Source: Pseudomonas akapageensis (GTDB taxonomy: Bacteria > Pseudomonadota > Gammaproteobacteria > Pseudomonadales > Pseudomonadaceae). From it: a stretch of 63,123 bases of DNA. The DNA is taken from assembly GCF_011355085.1 (NCBI RefSeq), contig NZ_VXCP01000056.1, positions 1-63,123 of the forward strand. Reading direction: 5' to 3'. Positions 1 through 7,630 of this stretch are shown piece by piece. A model generated the notes under the pieces. That model worked only from the letters and a program-made list of their open reading frames with translations. It did not search any database and was not told the DNA's origin. Numbering within the stretch: the stretch's first letter is position 1; each line of letters opens with the position of its first letter. The translations under genes and the position numbers were made by a program.

Positions 1-100
1 TCCGCGTGGGAATGCCTCGCCAGACGCTCTGCGTCGATCGTCACGAGCTCAACGCAGAGCGTCGCAGGATGCATTCCCACGCGGAGCGTGGGAACGAGGG
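1..100. repeat. Dispersed nested-palindrome repeat, family A, copy 1 (cut by window edge)
   Basis: The stretch contains inner inverted arms (GACGCTCTGCGTC and its complement) enclosed by outer arms ending in GCATTCCCACGCGGAGCG and GTGGGAACG. The same arrangement recurs at 11061-11171, 27930-28040 and at the right end of the window. The first outer arm is incomplete because the window starts inside it. The copy lies just downstream of the minus-strand TetR gene. No coding potential is seen. Confidence 0.85.
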
Positions 101-108
101 GCCCCGGA

Positions 109-717
109 TCAAACCTCCGGCGCACACCCCTTCAACACCAACCGAATAATCGTCTGCGTCGCCGCTTCATAATCGGCATCGTCCAGCTTGGCCTTGCCGG
201 TCACCGCCGAGATCTGCCAGTCGAAATCCGCATAGGTCTGGGTCGCGGCCCAGATGCTGAACATCAGGTGGTTGGGCTCGATCGGCGCGATCTGGCCGCG
301 GTCGACCCAGGTCTGGATGCAGTCGATGTTGTGCTTGGCCTGGGCGTTGAGTTGCTCGACCTGGTCGGGGCTCAGGTGTGGCGCACCGTGCATGATTTCG
401 CTGGCGAACACTTTCGAGGCGAAGGGCAGGTCGCGGGAAATGCGGATTTTCGAGCGAATGTAGCCACTCAATACTTCATTGGGCTCACCCTCCGGATTGA
501 ACGGCGTGGACGCCTGCAGAATCGGCTCGATTATACTTTCCAGGACCTCGCGGTAGAGGTTTTCCTTGGACTTGAAGTAGTAGTAGACATTCGGCTTGGG
601 CAGCCCGGCCTTGGCCGCGATGTCGCTGGTCTTGGTGGCGGCGAAGCCCTTGTCGGCGAACTCTTCACTGGCTGCGCGCAGGATCAGTTCTTTATTGCGT
701 TCGCGAATGGTGCTCAT
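109..717 (-). CDS. TetR-family transcriptional regulator, RutR-like
   Basis: The 202-residue product has an N-terminal TetR helix-turn-helix (about residues 12-58, including TSDIAAKAGLPKPNVYYYF). Its C-terminal ligand domain resembles that of E. coli RutR: IAPIEPNHLMFSIWAATQ here corresponds to a very similar stretch in RutR as I remember it. RutR is a uracil/thymine-responsive repressor-activator of pyrimidine and purine catabolism that binds TTGACC-N4-GGTCAA. Sites of just this shape occur in four promoters of the purine cluster (3980, 10348, 12693, 19959 and 19982), so the gene is a candidate regulator of them; that link is inference. Pyrimidine-catabolism genes may lie left of the window. 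The ATG start at 717 begins the conserved domain. Family assignment is firm; the RutR orthology is probable. Confidence 0.85.
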   Translation of the reverse strand: MSTIRERNKELILRAASEEFADKGFAATKTSDIAAKAGLPKPNVYYYFKSKENLYREVLESIIEPILQASTPFNPEGEPNEVLSGYIRSKIRISRDLPFASKVFASEIMHGAPHLSPDQVEQLNAQAKHNIDCIQTWVDRGQIAPIEPNHLMFSIWAATQTYADFDWQISAVTGKAKLDDADYEAATQTIIRLVLKGCAPEV

Positions 718-835
718 GGTGCTGGACGGTCCTTTGACGCTGCGAGCGCGGATGGTAGCAAAGATCGTCGGGTTAGAGCACCTGTGGCACAGTCCCGTCC
801 AGGTGCGAGGCGTGGCCGGGACACAGGCTGGCAGG

Positions 836-1279
836 CTACCTGGCTTCCTCGAACGCGCAGCCCTGGAGCTCCTGGCTGGTGCATTCGAAGTAGACGAGCC
901 CGAAGGGGCCTTCCTTTTTCTCCCAGGCTGGCGGCCATTTCAAGCGGACGGGGATATCAGGCTGGACATCCGGACGATAGCGCATATCCACCTTCTGGGC
1001 GTCTGTCGTGTTGAAGGTGCAAGCGCGTAGTCTGCCGACGTCTTCGGCATTGCCATTGGCAGGGTAGAATATGGCGTTGTCGAAAGTCGTCACGGAAGTG
1101 TTCGGATTTTGCAGGACGCCAAGCCACTCCCCCTTACCGTTCTCGGTCTTTACGGTCAGAACGCCGTTGGTATTCTGGATCTCGCGCGGGTTCGGACAGA
1201 ACTCGACGGTGCCGGCCAAGGCGTTGCCCGCGAATAGGGCAGGCAGCAGCACAAGCAGGGTGGGTTTGAGTTTGAGCAT
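836..1279 (-). CDS. Small secreted cysteine-containing protein (possibly DUF3757)
   Basis: The 147-residue protein begins with a clear Sec signal peptide: basic MLKLK, a hydrophobic core, and a probable cleavage after AGNALA near residue 22. The mature part of about 125 residues has four cysteines (in EFCPN, RACTF, FECTS and GCAFEE), consistent with two disulfide bonds in the periplasm or outside the cell. Length and the early CPNPREI motif recall the DUF3757 family of small Pseudomonas exported proteins, but I cannot confirm this from memory. It is monocistronic, with its own upstream gap of about 180 bp. No function can be assigned. Confidence 0.7.
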   Translation of the reverse strand: MLKLKPTLLVLLPALFAGNALAGTVEFCPNPREIQNTNGVLTVKTENGKGEWLGVLQNPNTSVTTFDNAIFYPANGNAEDVGRLRACTFNTTDAQKVDMRYRPDVQPDIPVRLKWPPAWEKKEGPFGLVYFECTSQELQGCAFEEAR

Positions 1280-1461
1280 TTACTTCTCCATAGTTTGTTC
1301 AGGAAGCCGCAGCCTTGCGGCGTCCTCATCTTAGGAGTGGAGAACCTGAGTGGATGCAGGCAGGTTCCCTCATATGCCGTAGTTACTTTCAGATCACGGT
1401 GTAGTACGGTCCTGACCAGGCACTGAATCAGCCTGAATGAATGATTTTTATGGAGTAGCAC

Positions 1462-2388
1462 ATGGCAGGAAGTAGCTTGCTGGTACTGATCGACGACATC
1501 GCCACGGTGCTCGACGATGTGGCCGTGATGACCAAGCTGGCCGCGAAGAAAACCGCCGGGGTGCTCGGCGATGACCTGGCGCTTAACGCCCAGCAGGTCT
1601 CGGGCGTACGCGCCGACCGCGAGCTGCCGGTGGTCTGGGCCGTGGCCAAGGGCTCGTTTATCAACAAGCTGATCCTGGTGCCGGCGGCACTGGCCATCAG
1701 CGCTTTCATCCCCTGGGCCGTCACGCCATTGTTGATGCTGGGTGGCGCTTTCCTCTGCTTTGAAGGCTTCGAGAAGCTCGCGCACAAGTTCCTCCACAGC
1801 AAGGCTGAAGACGACGCCGAGCATGCCGAACTGACCGAGGTGGTGGCCGACCCGGCCGTCGATCTGGTGGCGTTCGAAAAGGACAAGATCAAAGGCGCGG
1901 TGCGCACCGATTTCATTCTCTCGGCGGAAATCATCGCCATCACCCTGGGCATTGTCGCCGACTCGCCCCTGACCCAGCAGATCATTGTGCTCTCGGGCAT
2001 CGCCATCGTCATGACGATCGGGGTTTACGGCCTGGTCGGCGGCATCGTCAAGCTCGATGACCTGGGGCTGTGGCTGAGTCAGAAGTCCGGGCGCATATCC
2101 CAGGCCATCGGCGGCGCGATCCTGCGGGCGGCACCGTACCTGATGAAGAGCCTGTCAGTGATCGGTACGGCGGCGATGTTCATGGTCGGTGGCGGGATTC
2201 TGACCCACGGCATCCCGGCCGCTCATCATGGGATTGAAGCGGTCACGCAACGGTTGGAGCCGGTGGTGGGCGGCTTGACGGTGATCGTGCCGACTTTGCT
2301 CAGCGCCCTGGCCGGCGTGGTGGCCGGCGCCCTGGTGTTGGCGCTGGTCATGGCCGGCGGCAAGCTTTGGCGGGCGTTCAGAAGCTGA
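1462..2388 (+). CDS. DUF808 / YedI-like inner-membrane protein
   Basis: The 308-residue product starts MAGSSLLVLIDDIATVLDDV and continues with the VAVMTKLAAKKTAGVLGDDLALNAQ region that is characteristic of the DUF808 family (E. coli YedI). Several long hydrophobic segments follow, near residues 75-100, 150-200 and 230-305, so it should sit in the inner membrane. The family has no established function. A GGAG ribosome-binding site lies six bases before the ATG. The 3' end overlaps the convergent profilin-like gene by 11 bp (2378-2388), so the two transcripts are complementary at their ends. The identification by family is confident. Confidence 0.88.
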   Translation: MAGSSLLVLIDDIATVLDDVAVMTKLAAKKTAGVLGDDLALNAQQVSGVRADRELPVVWAVAKGSFINKLILVPAALAISAFIPWAVTPLLMLGGAFLCFEGFEKLAHKFLHSKAEDDAEHAELTEVVADPAVDLVAFEKDKIKGAVRTDFILSAEIIAITLGIVADSPLTQQIIVLSGIAIVMTIGVYGLVGGIVKLDDLGLWLSQKSGRISQAIGGAILRAAPYLMKSLSVIGTAAMFMVGGGILTHGIPAAHHGIEAVTQRLEPVVGGLTVIVPTLLSALAGVVAGALVLALVMAGGKLWRAFRS

Positions 2389-2758
2389 GAATACGCAGAT
2401 AGTCGGTGAAGGTTTCGACGATCTTCAGCGCCTTGCTGCCGTGCAGCTCCTCGTTATAGACACCGATCACCAGCTCTTCAGGGGTCTTGATGCAGACGCA
2501 GCCCCTGGAGCCTCTTCGGCCAAGCAGGCCATGGGCGTTGACGTACAGCGTGAAGTACTTGCGGCGGTCGAGTATGAAGCCGTATCGCAAAGCCGACAGT
2601 GGCAAATCGAATAGAGAGTGCAGGACGGTAATCTCTTCCAGGCTGGGAGCAAAGCCGGCCGAGCATGCCCAGACCTGGCCGTCGTACCCCAGGATGGCGG
2701 CGTGCTCCAGCCCAGCCCCCACAAGATTCAGGTCCACATAAGATTGCCAGGTGTTCAT
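2378..2758 (-). CDS. Profilin homologue (eukaryotic-type, amoeba-like)
   Basis: Profilins bind monomeric actin, poly-proline and phosphoinositides in eukaryotes. The 126-residue product spans a whole profilin fold: an N-terminal helix TWQSYVDLNLVG that fits the PROSITE profilin signature, then AAILGYDGQVWACSAGFA, the glycine/basic turn GRRGSRGCVCIKT, the strand VIGVYNEE and a C-terminal helix ending ETFTDYL. Aromatic residues of the poly-proline site are kept (W4, Y7, W30, Y120). From memory it resembles Acanthamoeba profilin (125 residues) more than plant or animal ones. I chose ATG 2758 because GGAG stands seven bases upstream and it gives a canonical N terminus; an upstream in-frame start at 2878 would add 40 unrelated residues. 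There is no signal peptide or secretion motif. The gene is alone, in AT-richer surroundings, convergent with the DUF808 gene. Family identity is strong; whether it binds actin is unknown. Confidence 0.88.
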   Translation of the reverse strand: MNTWQSYVDLNLVGAGLEHAAILGYDGQVWACSAGFAPSLEEITVLHSLFDLPLSALRYGFILDRRKYFTLYVNAHGLLGRRGSRGCVCIKTPEELVIGVYNEELHGSKALKIVETFTDYLRILSF

Positions 2759-2823
2759 GGCCAGACTCCAGAAATTACCAGTGGGTGACTGGCCTATCTT
2801 TGGGGAATTCCCAAGACCTTGGC

Positions 2824-2843
2824 TACTGTCAGAAATGACAGTT
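2824..2843. promoter_or_regulatory. 20-bp palindrome upstream of the profilin-like gene
   Basis: ACTGTCA-gaaa-TGACAGT is a perfect 7-bp inverted repeat about 70 bp before the profilin-like start. It has the CT-N12-AG spacing of LuxR-type boxes. On the plus strand it is followed by six T residues, so it could equally act as a terminator for readthrough from the DUF808 gene. Which role applies cannot be decided from sequence alone. Confidence 0.4.
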
Positions 2844-2918
2844 TTTTCGGTTTTATTAGTCTGGTTGGCGATAACCAAGCTGTTTTTAATCGCTTTGCCG
2901 CATTTCCTCTTTAAGCCC

Positions 2919-2945
2919 TATGGCCTGCGAGTGACGCAGGCCATA
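2919..2945 (-). terminator. Hairpin downstream of the Tsx-like gene
   Basis: TATGGCCTGCG and CGCAGGCCATA form a perfect 11-bp stem with a 5-base loop, 18 bp after the stop of the Tsx-like gene. On the minus strand only a weak T run follows, so it may act as an mRNA-stabilising hairpin rather than a true intrinsic terminator. Confidence 0.5.
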
Positions 2946-2962
2946 CGCACTCAGGCGATCAC

Positions 2963-3748
2963 TTAGAAGTGCACCTTGACCAGTACGCTTGCGGTGTTCT
3001 GGTTGGTGTCGAACGAGGAGGTGTCGACGATGCCGTACTTGTCGCTCCAGTAGTCGTATTCGATACCGACGTACAGCTGTTTTTCACCCATGTGCAGCGC
3101 CTTGCCCAGGTCGTACTTGATCTGGGGAACGAAGTGCAGGTTGGCGTGATAGGTGCTGCGGCTGTTCTCGTCGTTGTCGACGACCCAGTCCATGAAGCCG
3201 TCGATCTTGATGTCGGAGCTGCCCACGGGAATGGTGTAGGACCAGACCGGGGAGATTTGCCAGACGTCATCACCCGGACGGTCGCCCTCGGTGTTGCGCT
3301 GGTAGAAGTTCAGCTGGAAGTAGTCGAAACCCGGGATCGCCAGGTCGAAGCCCGGGCCGATCAGGTACGACTCGACGTCGTTCTCGCCCCACTCGTAGGT
3401 CATGGCCAGCAACACGTCCTTGATCGGGCCGAACTCGAGTTTCGAATCGAAGATCTTGCCGAACGACAGGCGTGGGCTGACTTCACCGTAGATGGAGTTG
3501 CTGCCGTTCTGAGAATCGTCCTTGCCGTTGTAGAAGGTCTTGTCGATGAACAGGAAGTTGTCACCGTACTTCCAGCCGTCGGCGTGCTCGAAGGTGAAGG
3601 TCTGCTGGTTTGGTGGGTTGACGGTGTAGTCCTTGCCGTACAGGTAGGTCAGGCTGTTGTCCTGCCACTGCACCCAGTCGCCGGCCATGGCCTGGCCTGC
3701 GGCCAACAGGCTGCCAGCCAACATCAGGTTCGAGAAAATACGCTTCAT
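2963..3748 (-). CDS. Tsx-like nucleoside-specific outer-membrane channel
   Basis: The 261-residue product has a signal peptide (KRIFSNLMLAGSLLAAGQAMA, cleaved near residue 22) and a mature domain rich in alternating aromatic and polar residues, ending in VKVHF with the C-terminal phenylalanine of outer-membrane beta-barrels. WVQWQDNSLTYLYG and FTFEHADGWKYGDNFLFID are typical of the channel_Tsx family (PF03502), which passes nucleosides and nucleobases. Its place before the purine permease and urate genes suggests it admits purines or nucleosides. A GGGAG ribosome-binding site precedes the ATG. A YTGACY-N4-RGTCAR operator lies about 230 bp upstream. Function is inferred from family and context. 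Confidence 0.85.
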   Translation of the reverse strand: MKRIFSNLMLAGSLLAAGQAMAGDWVQWQDNSLTYLYGKDYTVNPPNQQTFTFEHADGWKYGDNFLFIDKTFYNGKDDSQNGSNSIYGEVSPRLSFGKIFDSKLEFGPIKDVLLAMTYEWGENDVESYLIGPGFDLAIPGFDYFQLNFYQRNTEGDRPGDDVWQISPVWSYTIPVGSSDIKIDGFMDWVVDNDENSRSTYHANLHFVPQIKYDLGKALHMGEKQLYVGIEYDYWSDKYGIVDTSSFDTNQNTASVLVKVHF

Positions 3749-3979
3749 TCGGTTGCTCCCAGGATGAATGGTTCTAGTTTTGTGTGCCTTGCAGCGCTCT
3801 CATTCGGCGCCTTTTTCAGGTAAAGCTGTCTTTCGAGTCAGTTTTTTTCATCTGGCCGCACTTTTTTGGCAAGAGCTGGGCCTGAACGCTGGATCGGCCG
3901 CAGATATCCTGCTCGACAAAGGTCTGAACAGAGGAAAGATGTACGTGCTGACTTTGACGCATACCAACCGATGGTCCGC

Positions 3980-3995
3980 TTGACTGATCGGTCAG
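3980..3995. promoter_or_regulatory. Operator-like site YTGACY-N4-RGTCAR
   Basis: TTGACT-GATC-GGTCAG is an inverted repeat matching the half-sites of the E. coli RutR consensus TTGACC-N4-GGTCAA. It lies upstream of the Tsx-like gene. Similar sites occur at 10348, 12693, 19959 and 19982, all in purine-cluster promoters. Confidence 0.55.
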
Positions 3996-4105
3996 TAATC
4001 TCGGGCGAGATTCTTTGCGCCTAGCTTGAGCGGCCGCGGAGAATACTGGCTCGCGGGTGACTGCTCAAGTGTTACATCATGGATCGGGCGCGTAAAAGTG
4101 GAGCA

Positions 4106-4127
4106 TTTGGTCAAAAACCTGACCAAA
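4106..4127. other. Inverted repeat TTTGGTCA-N6-TGACCAAA
   Basis: Perfect 8-bp arms separated by six bases, 35 bp past the permease stop and about 360 bp before the Tsx-like start. It contains the GGTCA/TGACC half-sites of the recurring operator but in the opposite order. It may be a second regulator site or part of the permease 3' end. Confidence 0.4.
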
Positions 4128-4153
4128 GGGCAGCGTCATCCGGACCGCTGCCC
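4128..4153 (-). terminator. Candidate terminator of the NCS2 permease gene
   Basis: GGGCAGCG and CGCTGCCC pair around a 10-base loop nine bases after the stop codon. On the minus strand the stem is followed by only a short, interrupted T run, so efficiency is uncertain. Confidence 0.45.
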
Positions 4154-4161
4154 CGATTGGG

Positions 4162-5517
4162 TCAATGATGCTGTACCGCGTGCTCGAGTGCCTGGCGCTC
4201 GGCACCGCCCAGCACATTGAACAGCAAGTTCAAGAGCAGGGCGCTGAGGGTTGCCATGGCGATGCCACTGTGGGTAATGGGCTCCAGCCAATGGGGCATA
4301 TGAGCGAAGAACTCCGGACGAACCACCGGAATCAGGCCCATGCCGACACTGACGGCCACCAGCAACTGATTGCGGCGGTCGCTGATGTCGGTTTCCTGGA
4401 GAATCTTGATGCCGGTCGCCGCGACCATGCCGAACATGGCGATGGCTGCGCCACCCAGTACCGCGGGCGGAATCGACGCGACCAGGTAGGCCGCCTTGGG
4501 CAGCAGGCTCAGACCAATCAACAGGCCCCCGGCCACGACTGTCACGTAGCGGCAGCGCACACCCGTCATCTGCACCAGGCCGATGTTCTGGGCGAAGGAG
4601 GAGTGGGTGAAAGTGTTGAGAAAACCGGCGAAGAACGAAGCGGTCGCATCGCACAACAGGCCACGACGCAGCATGCCCGGCGTGACTTCCCGGTCGGTGA
4701 TCTTGCCCAGCGCCAGGAACATCCCGGTGGACTCGACGAAAATGATCACCACCACCAGGCACATCGACAGGATCGGCGCCAGGCTGAAGGTCGGCATGCC
4801 GAAATGCAGCGGGGTGACCACTCGCAGCCATGGTGCTTCGGCCAGGCCACTGAGGTCGACCATACCGATCATGCCGGCGATGCCGTAGCCCAGGCCCATG
4901 CCGATCAGTACCGAGACATTGACCCAGAACCCGCGCATGAAGCGGTTGATCAGCAGGATGGTGGCCAGCACCAGGGCGGCAACCGCCAGGTAGATGGGCG
5001 AGCCGAATTGCGCCGCGCCACTGCCGCCACCTGCCCAATTGACTGCCACCGGGAACAGCGACAGGCCGATGGAAGTGATCACCGTGCCGGTGACCAGGGG
5101 CGGGAAGAAACGCACGACCTTGGACATGAAGGGGGCAATCAACATACCGAAGAAGCCGGCAGCGATGGTTGCACCAAAGATGCCGCTCATGCCGACGCCG
5201 TCCATGCCCGCCATGGCGACCATGCTGCCGACGGCGGCGAAACTGGCACCCATCATCACGGGCATGCGAATACCGACAGGGCCGATACCCAGCGATTGCA
5301 CCATGGTGGCAATGCCGGCGACCAGCAGGTCGGCGTTAATCAGAAAGGCAATTTCTTCACGGGAGAGGCCGGCGGCTTGTCCGATGATCAGCGGCACCGC
5401 AATGGCGCCTCCGTACATCAGCAGCACATGCTGTATACCCACCAGGATCAGTTGCAGCAATGGCAGGGGCTGTCGCGGTGGCGCAGGAGGGACGTGCGCC
5501 TTGAGTGACTCGGACAT
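4162..5517 (-). CDS. NCS2-family xanthine/uric acid permease
   Basis: The 451-residue membrane protein has 12-14 hydrophobic segments and the nucleobase-ascorbate transporter signature QNIGLVQMTG near residue 320, plus HVLLMYGGAIAVPLII near residue 35. These identify a nucleobase:cation symporter-2 of the uric acid/xanthine branch (UacT, XanP, PbuX). It would bring xanthine or urate across the inner membrane with protons. The neighbour downstream on the same strand is the Tsx-like channel and upstream is the urate oxidase PuuD, so urate is the likeliest substrate. It is separated from puuD by a repeat, so it probably has its own promoter. Confidence 0.9.
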   Translation of the reverse strand: MSESLKAHVPPAPPRQPLPLLQLILVGIQHVLLMYGGAIAVPLIIGQAAGLSREEIAFLINADLLVAGIATMVQSLGIGPVGIRMPVMMGASFAAVGSMVAMAGMDGVGMSGIFGATIAAGFFGMLIAPFMSKVVRFFPPLVTGTVITSIGLSLFPVAVNWAGGGSGAAQFGSPIYLAVAALVLATILLINRFMRGFWVNVSVLIGMGLGYGIAGMIGMVDLSGLAEAPWLRVVTPLHFGMPTFSLAPILSMCLVVVIIFVESTGMFLALGKITDREVTPGMLRRGLLCDATASFFAGFLNTFTHSSFAQNIGLVQMTGVRCRYVTVVAGGLLIGLSLLPKAAYLVASIPPAVLGGAAIAMFGMVAATGIKILQETDISDRRNQLLVAVSVGMGLIPVVRPEFFAHMPHWLEPITHSGIAMATLSALLLNLLFNVLGGAERQALEHAVQHH

Positions 5518-5577
5518 GCAACACCTCGGATTTTGTTCTTATTGTTCAGCATTTCTACGCTGTCTGGCTGGGCGCCC

Positions 5578-5682
5578 GTAGCCGCTGCCGCAGGCTGCGC
5601 TCGCCCCTGCAAGGGGCGCTCGATCTCAAGATCGCCGGGAGGTCCTGCGGACCTCAGCGCAGCCTGCGGCAGCGGCTACAGG
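5578..5682. repeat. Dispersed palindromic repeat, family C, copy 1
   Basis: The outer arms GTAGCCGCTGCCGCAGGC and GCCTGCGGCAGCGGCTAC enclose a less conserved centre with its own small hairpins. Other copies are at 46428-46532 and 54104-54209. It lies between the permease promoter region and the 3' end of puuD. Confidence 0.85.
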
Positions 5683-5707
5683 GGGCCAATCAAGGCTGCC
5701 GTTTACA

Positions 5708-7033
5708 TCAGTTGGTCGGCGCCCCCTTGGCAATCCAGGCGCCGATCATGTCGCGTTCCTGCTGGGTCATCTTGGTGATGTTACCCAGTGGCATCACCTG
5801 GCTGGCCACGGCCTGGGCCTGGATGCGCGGTGCCAGTTGCTGGATCTGTTGCGGGGTGTCGAACATGATGCCTGCCGGAGCTGTGCTGAACAGTGGGCTG
5901 GTCGGCTTGGCCGAATGGCACACGGCGCAACGTTCCTGGATGACGCTGTGGATCTTGTTGAAGCCAGCGTCATCCATTGCTGCCACAGGTGCCTGTTCGG
6001 CAGCCGGGGCAGTGGCAGGAGCAGCAGGTGCGGCAGCTTGTTCCGCAGCCTTCTCGCTGGCGCGCTTGCCGCCCTGGGCGGTTTCCGGCAGCGGCTGGTA
6101 CTCGATTTTCGCGGCAGCCTGCTCAGGCGCGCTCGGCATCGGTGCGGGACCGGTGACGTAAGCCAGGCAGATCATCGACAGGGCGCCGACCGGCAGGGTC
6201 CAGGCGTACTTGTTGCTTTCATGACGGGTGTTGAAGTAGTGACGCACCAACACCGCAGCCACCGCGATACCGGCCAGGATCAACCAGTTGTACTGGCTGC
6301 CGTAGGTGCTCGGGAAGTGGTTGCTGATCATGATGAACAGCACCGGCAGGGTGAAGTAGTTGTTGTGCCGCGAGCGCAGCAGGCCCTTGGCCGGCAGGAC
6401 CGGATCCGGGGTCTGGTTGGCTTCGATGGCGGCTACCAACTGACGCTGGGCCGGCATGATGATGCGGAACACGTTACCGACCATGATGGTGCCGATGATC
6501 GCGCCAGTGTGCAGGTAGGCGCCACGACCGCTGAACACCTGGCTGAAGCCGAAGCAGGCAGCGATGACCAGCACGAACAGCACCAGGCCCAGCAGGGCAG
6601 GGCGTTTGCCCAGTGGCGAGTCGCAGAGGAAGTCGTAGATGAACCAGCCGGCGATCAGCGAGCCGACACCGATGGCGATACCTTCAGCGCCGCTCAGGGT
6701 GCTGCCAGGGGCCAGCAGGTACAGGGTGGGGTTGGAGTAGAACACCACGCACAGCAGCGCGATACCCGACATCCAGGTGAAATAGGCTTCCCATTTGAAC
6801 CAGTGCAGGTTCTCCGGCATCTTCGGCGGAGCCAGCTTGTATTTTTCCAGGTGGTAGATACCACCACCGTGGATCGCCCAGAGATCGCCCGACAGGCCGT
6901 CCTTGGGGTTGACGCGATTGAGGTTGTTTTCCAGCCATACGAAGTAGAACGAAGCGCCGATCCAGGCCACGCCCGTGATCATGTGAACCCAGCGCACGCT
7001 CAGGTTCAGCCATTCAATCAGATGTGCTTCCAC
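5708..7033 (-). CDS. puuD: Membrane-bound cytochrome c urate oxidase (urate hydroxylase)
   Basis: PuuD oxidises urate to 5-hydroxyisourate and passes electrons to the respiratory chain instead of making peroxide. The 441-residue protein starts EAHLIEWLNLSVRWVHMITGVAWIGASFYFVW and has about eight membrane helices over residues 1-300. An Ala/Pro/Glu-rich linker (about 305-355) leads to a C-terminal cytochrome c domain with the haem motif CAVCH near residue 368 and a methionine ligand candidate in VMPLGN. This architecture is that described for Agrobacterium PuuD. The allA, alc, uraD and puuE genes lie upstream on the same strand and finish the pathway. Identification is confident. Confidence 0.93.
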   Translation of the reverse strand: MEAHLIEWLNLSVRWVHMITGVAWIGASFYFVWLENNLNRVNPKDGLSGDLWAIHGGGIYHLEKYKLAPPKMPENLHWFKWEAYFTWMSGIALLCVVFYSNPTLYLLAPGSTLSGAEGIAIGVGSLIAGWFIYDFLCDSPLGKRPALLGLVLFVLVIAACFGFSQVFSGRGAYLHTGAIIGTIMVGNVFRIIMPAQRQLVAAIEANQTPDPVLPAKGLLRSRHNNYFTLPVLFIMISNHFPSTYGSQYNWLILAGIAVAAVLVRHYFNTRHESNKYAWTLPVGALSMICLAYVTGPAPMPSAPEQAAAKIEYQPLPETAQGGKRASEKAAEQAAAPAAPATAPAAEQAPVAAMDDAGFNKIHSVIQERCAVCHSAKPTSPLFSTAPAGIMFDTPQQIQQLAPRIQAQAVASQVMPLGNITKMTQQERDMIGAWIAKGAPTN

Positions 7034-7081
7034 AGTACTTACCTCTTGCCTGTCACCGTCGGTCGATGGCCAGGCCTTCTC

Positions 7082-7585
7082 TTATTGGTGGGGGTTGAGG
7101 ATCAGCAGCTCATCCTCATTGAAAAAATGCTCATCGCAGTTATTGCCTGTGCCACTGCGATCAACCACCAGGAAGTCATCCCGCTTTTCGATCGTCAGCA
7201 CCGGGTGGTGCCAGACGCCGCGATGGTAATTAATGCCCTGCCTGCCATTACTGACAAAGGCGCGGACCAAGCCTGATACAGGTACATCGCCAAGTGGCGC
7301 GACCACGATCAGAAAGGGGTTGCCGAGCAGCGGAATAAACGCCTGGCTGCCCAGCGGATGGCGCTCCAGCATGCGGACGGTCAAGGGCATGTCCTGCGCG
7401 TCGGCGCGGAAAATGCTGATGATCGCCTTGTCCTCGGGCTGCGCGGTTTCTACCGTCGCCAGCTTGTGGAAACGCATGGTCGAGCCGTTGTTGATCATGA
7501 AGTGGTCGCTGCCGTCGGTTTCGATCACGTCACCGAAAGGGGCGAAGGCTTCTTTGGTCAGGGGCTCAATCACTAGTGTGCGCAT
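7082..7585 (-). CDS. allA: Ureidoglycolate lyase
   Basis: The 167-residue cytoplasmic protein opens RTLVIEPLTKEAFAPFGDVIE and contains the cupin-like segments MRFHKLATVE and GINYHRGVWHHPVL that mark AllA (ureidoglycolate lyase). It splits ureidoglycolate to glyoxylate and urea, the last step of allantoin breakdown. It ends 48 bp before puuD on the same strand and is preceded by a REP pair and alc. Length matches the family (about 160-170). Confidence 0.92.
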   Translation of the reverse strand: MRTLVIEPLTKEAFAPFGDVIETDGSDHFMINNGSTMRFHKLATVETAQPEDKAIISIFRADAQDMPLTVRMLERHPLGSQAFIPLLGNPFLIVVAPLGDVPVSGLVRAFVSNGRQGINYHRGVWHHPVLTIEKRDDFLVVDRSGTGNNCDEHFFNEDELLILNPHQ

Positions 7586-7630
7586 GCTGTTCTTCTTAAG
7601 TTTGAGTTCTGTGTTGTTTGTTCTATCGCA

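Larger units (their letters stand above)
3749..4161. other. Intergenic region between the Tsx-like and NCS2 permease genes
   Basis: This 413-bp gap has no convincing gene. It contains the promoter region of the Tsx-like gene, one operator-like site (3980-3995), an inverted repeat TTTGGTCA-N6-TGACCAAA (4106-4127) and a GC-rich hairpin after the permease stop (4128-4153). Confidence 0.7.

Noticed and set aside
2759..2878. N-terminal extension of 40 codons to the profilin-like protein
   Set aside because: The extension is unrelated to profilins, is rich in Ser/Thr/Asn, crosses the upstream palindrome, and the internal ATG has a better ribosome site.
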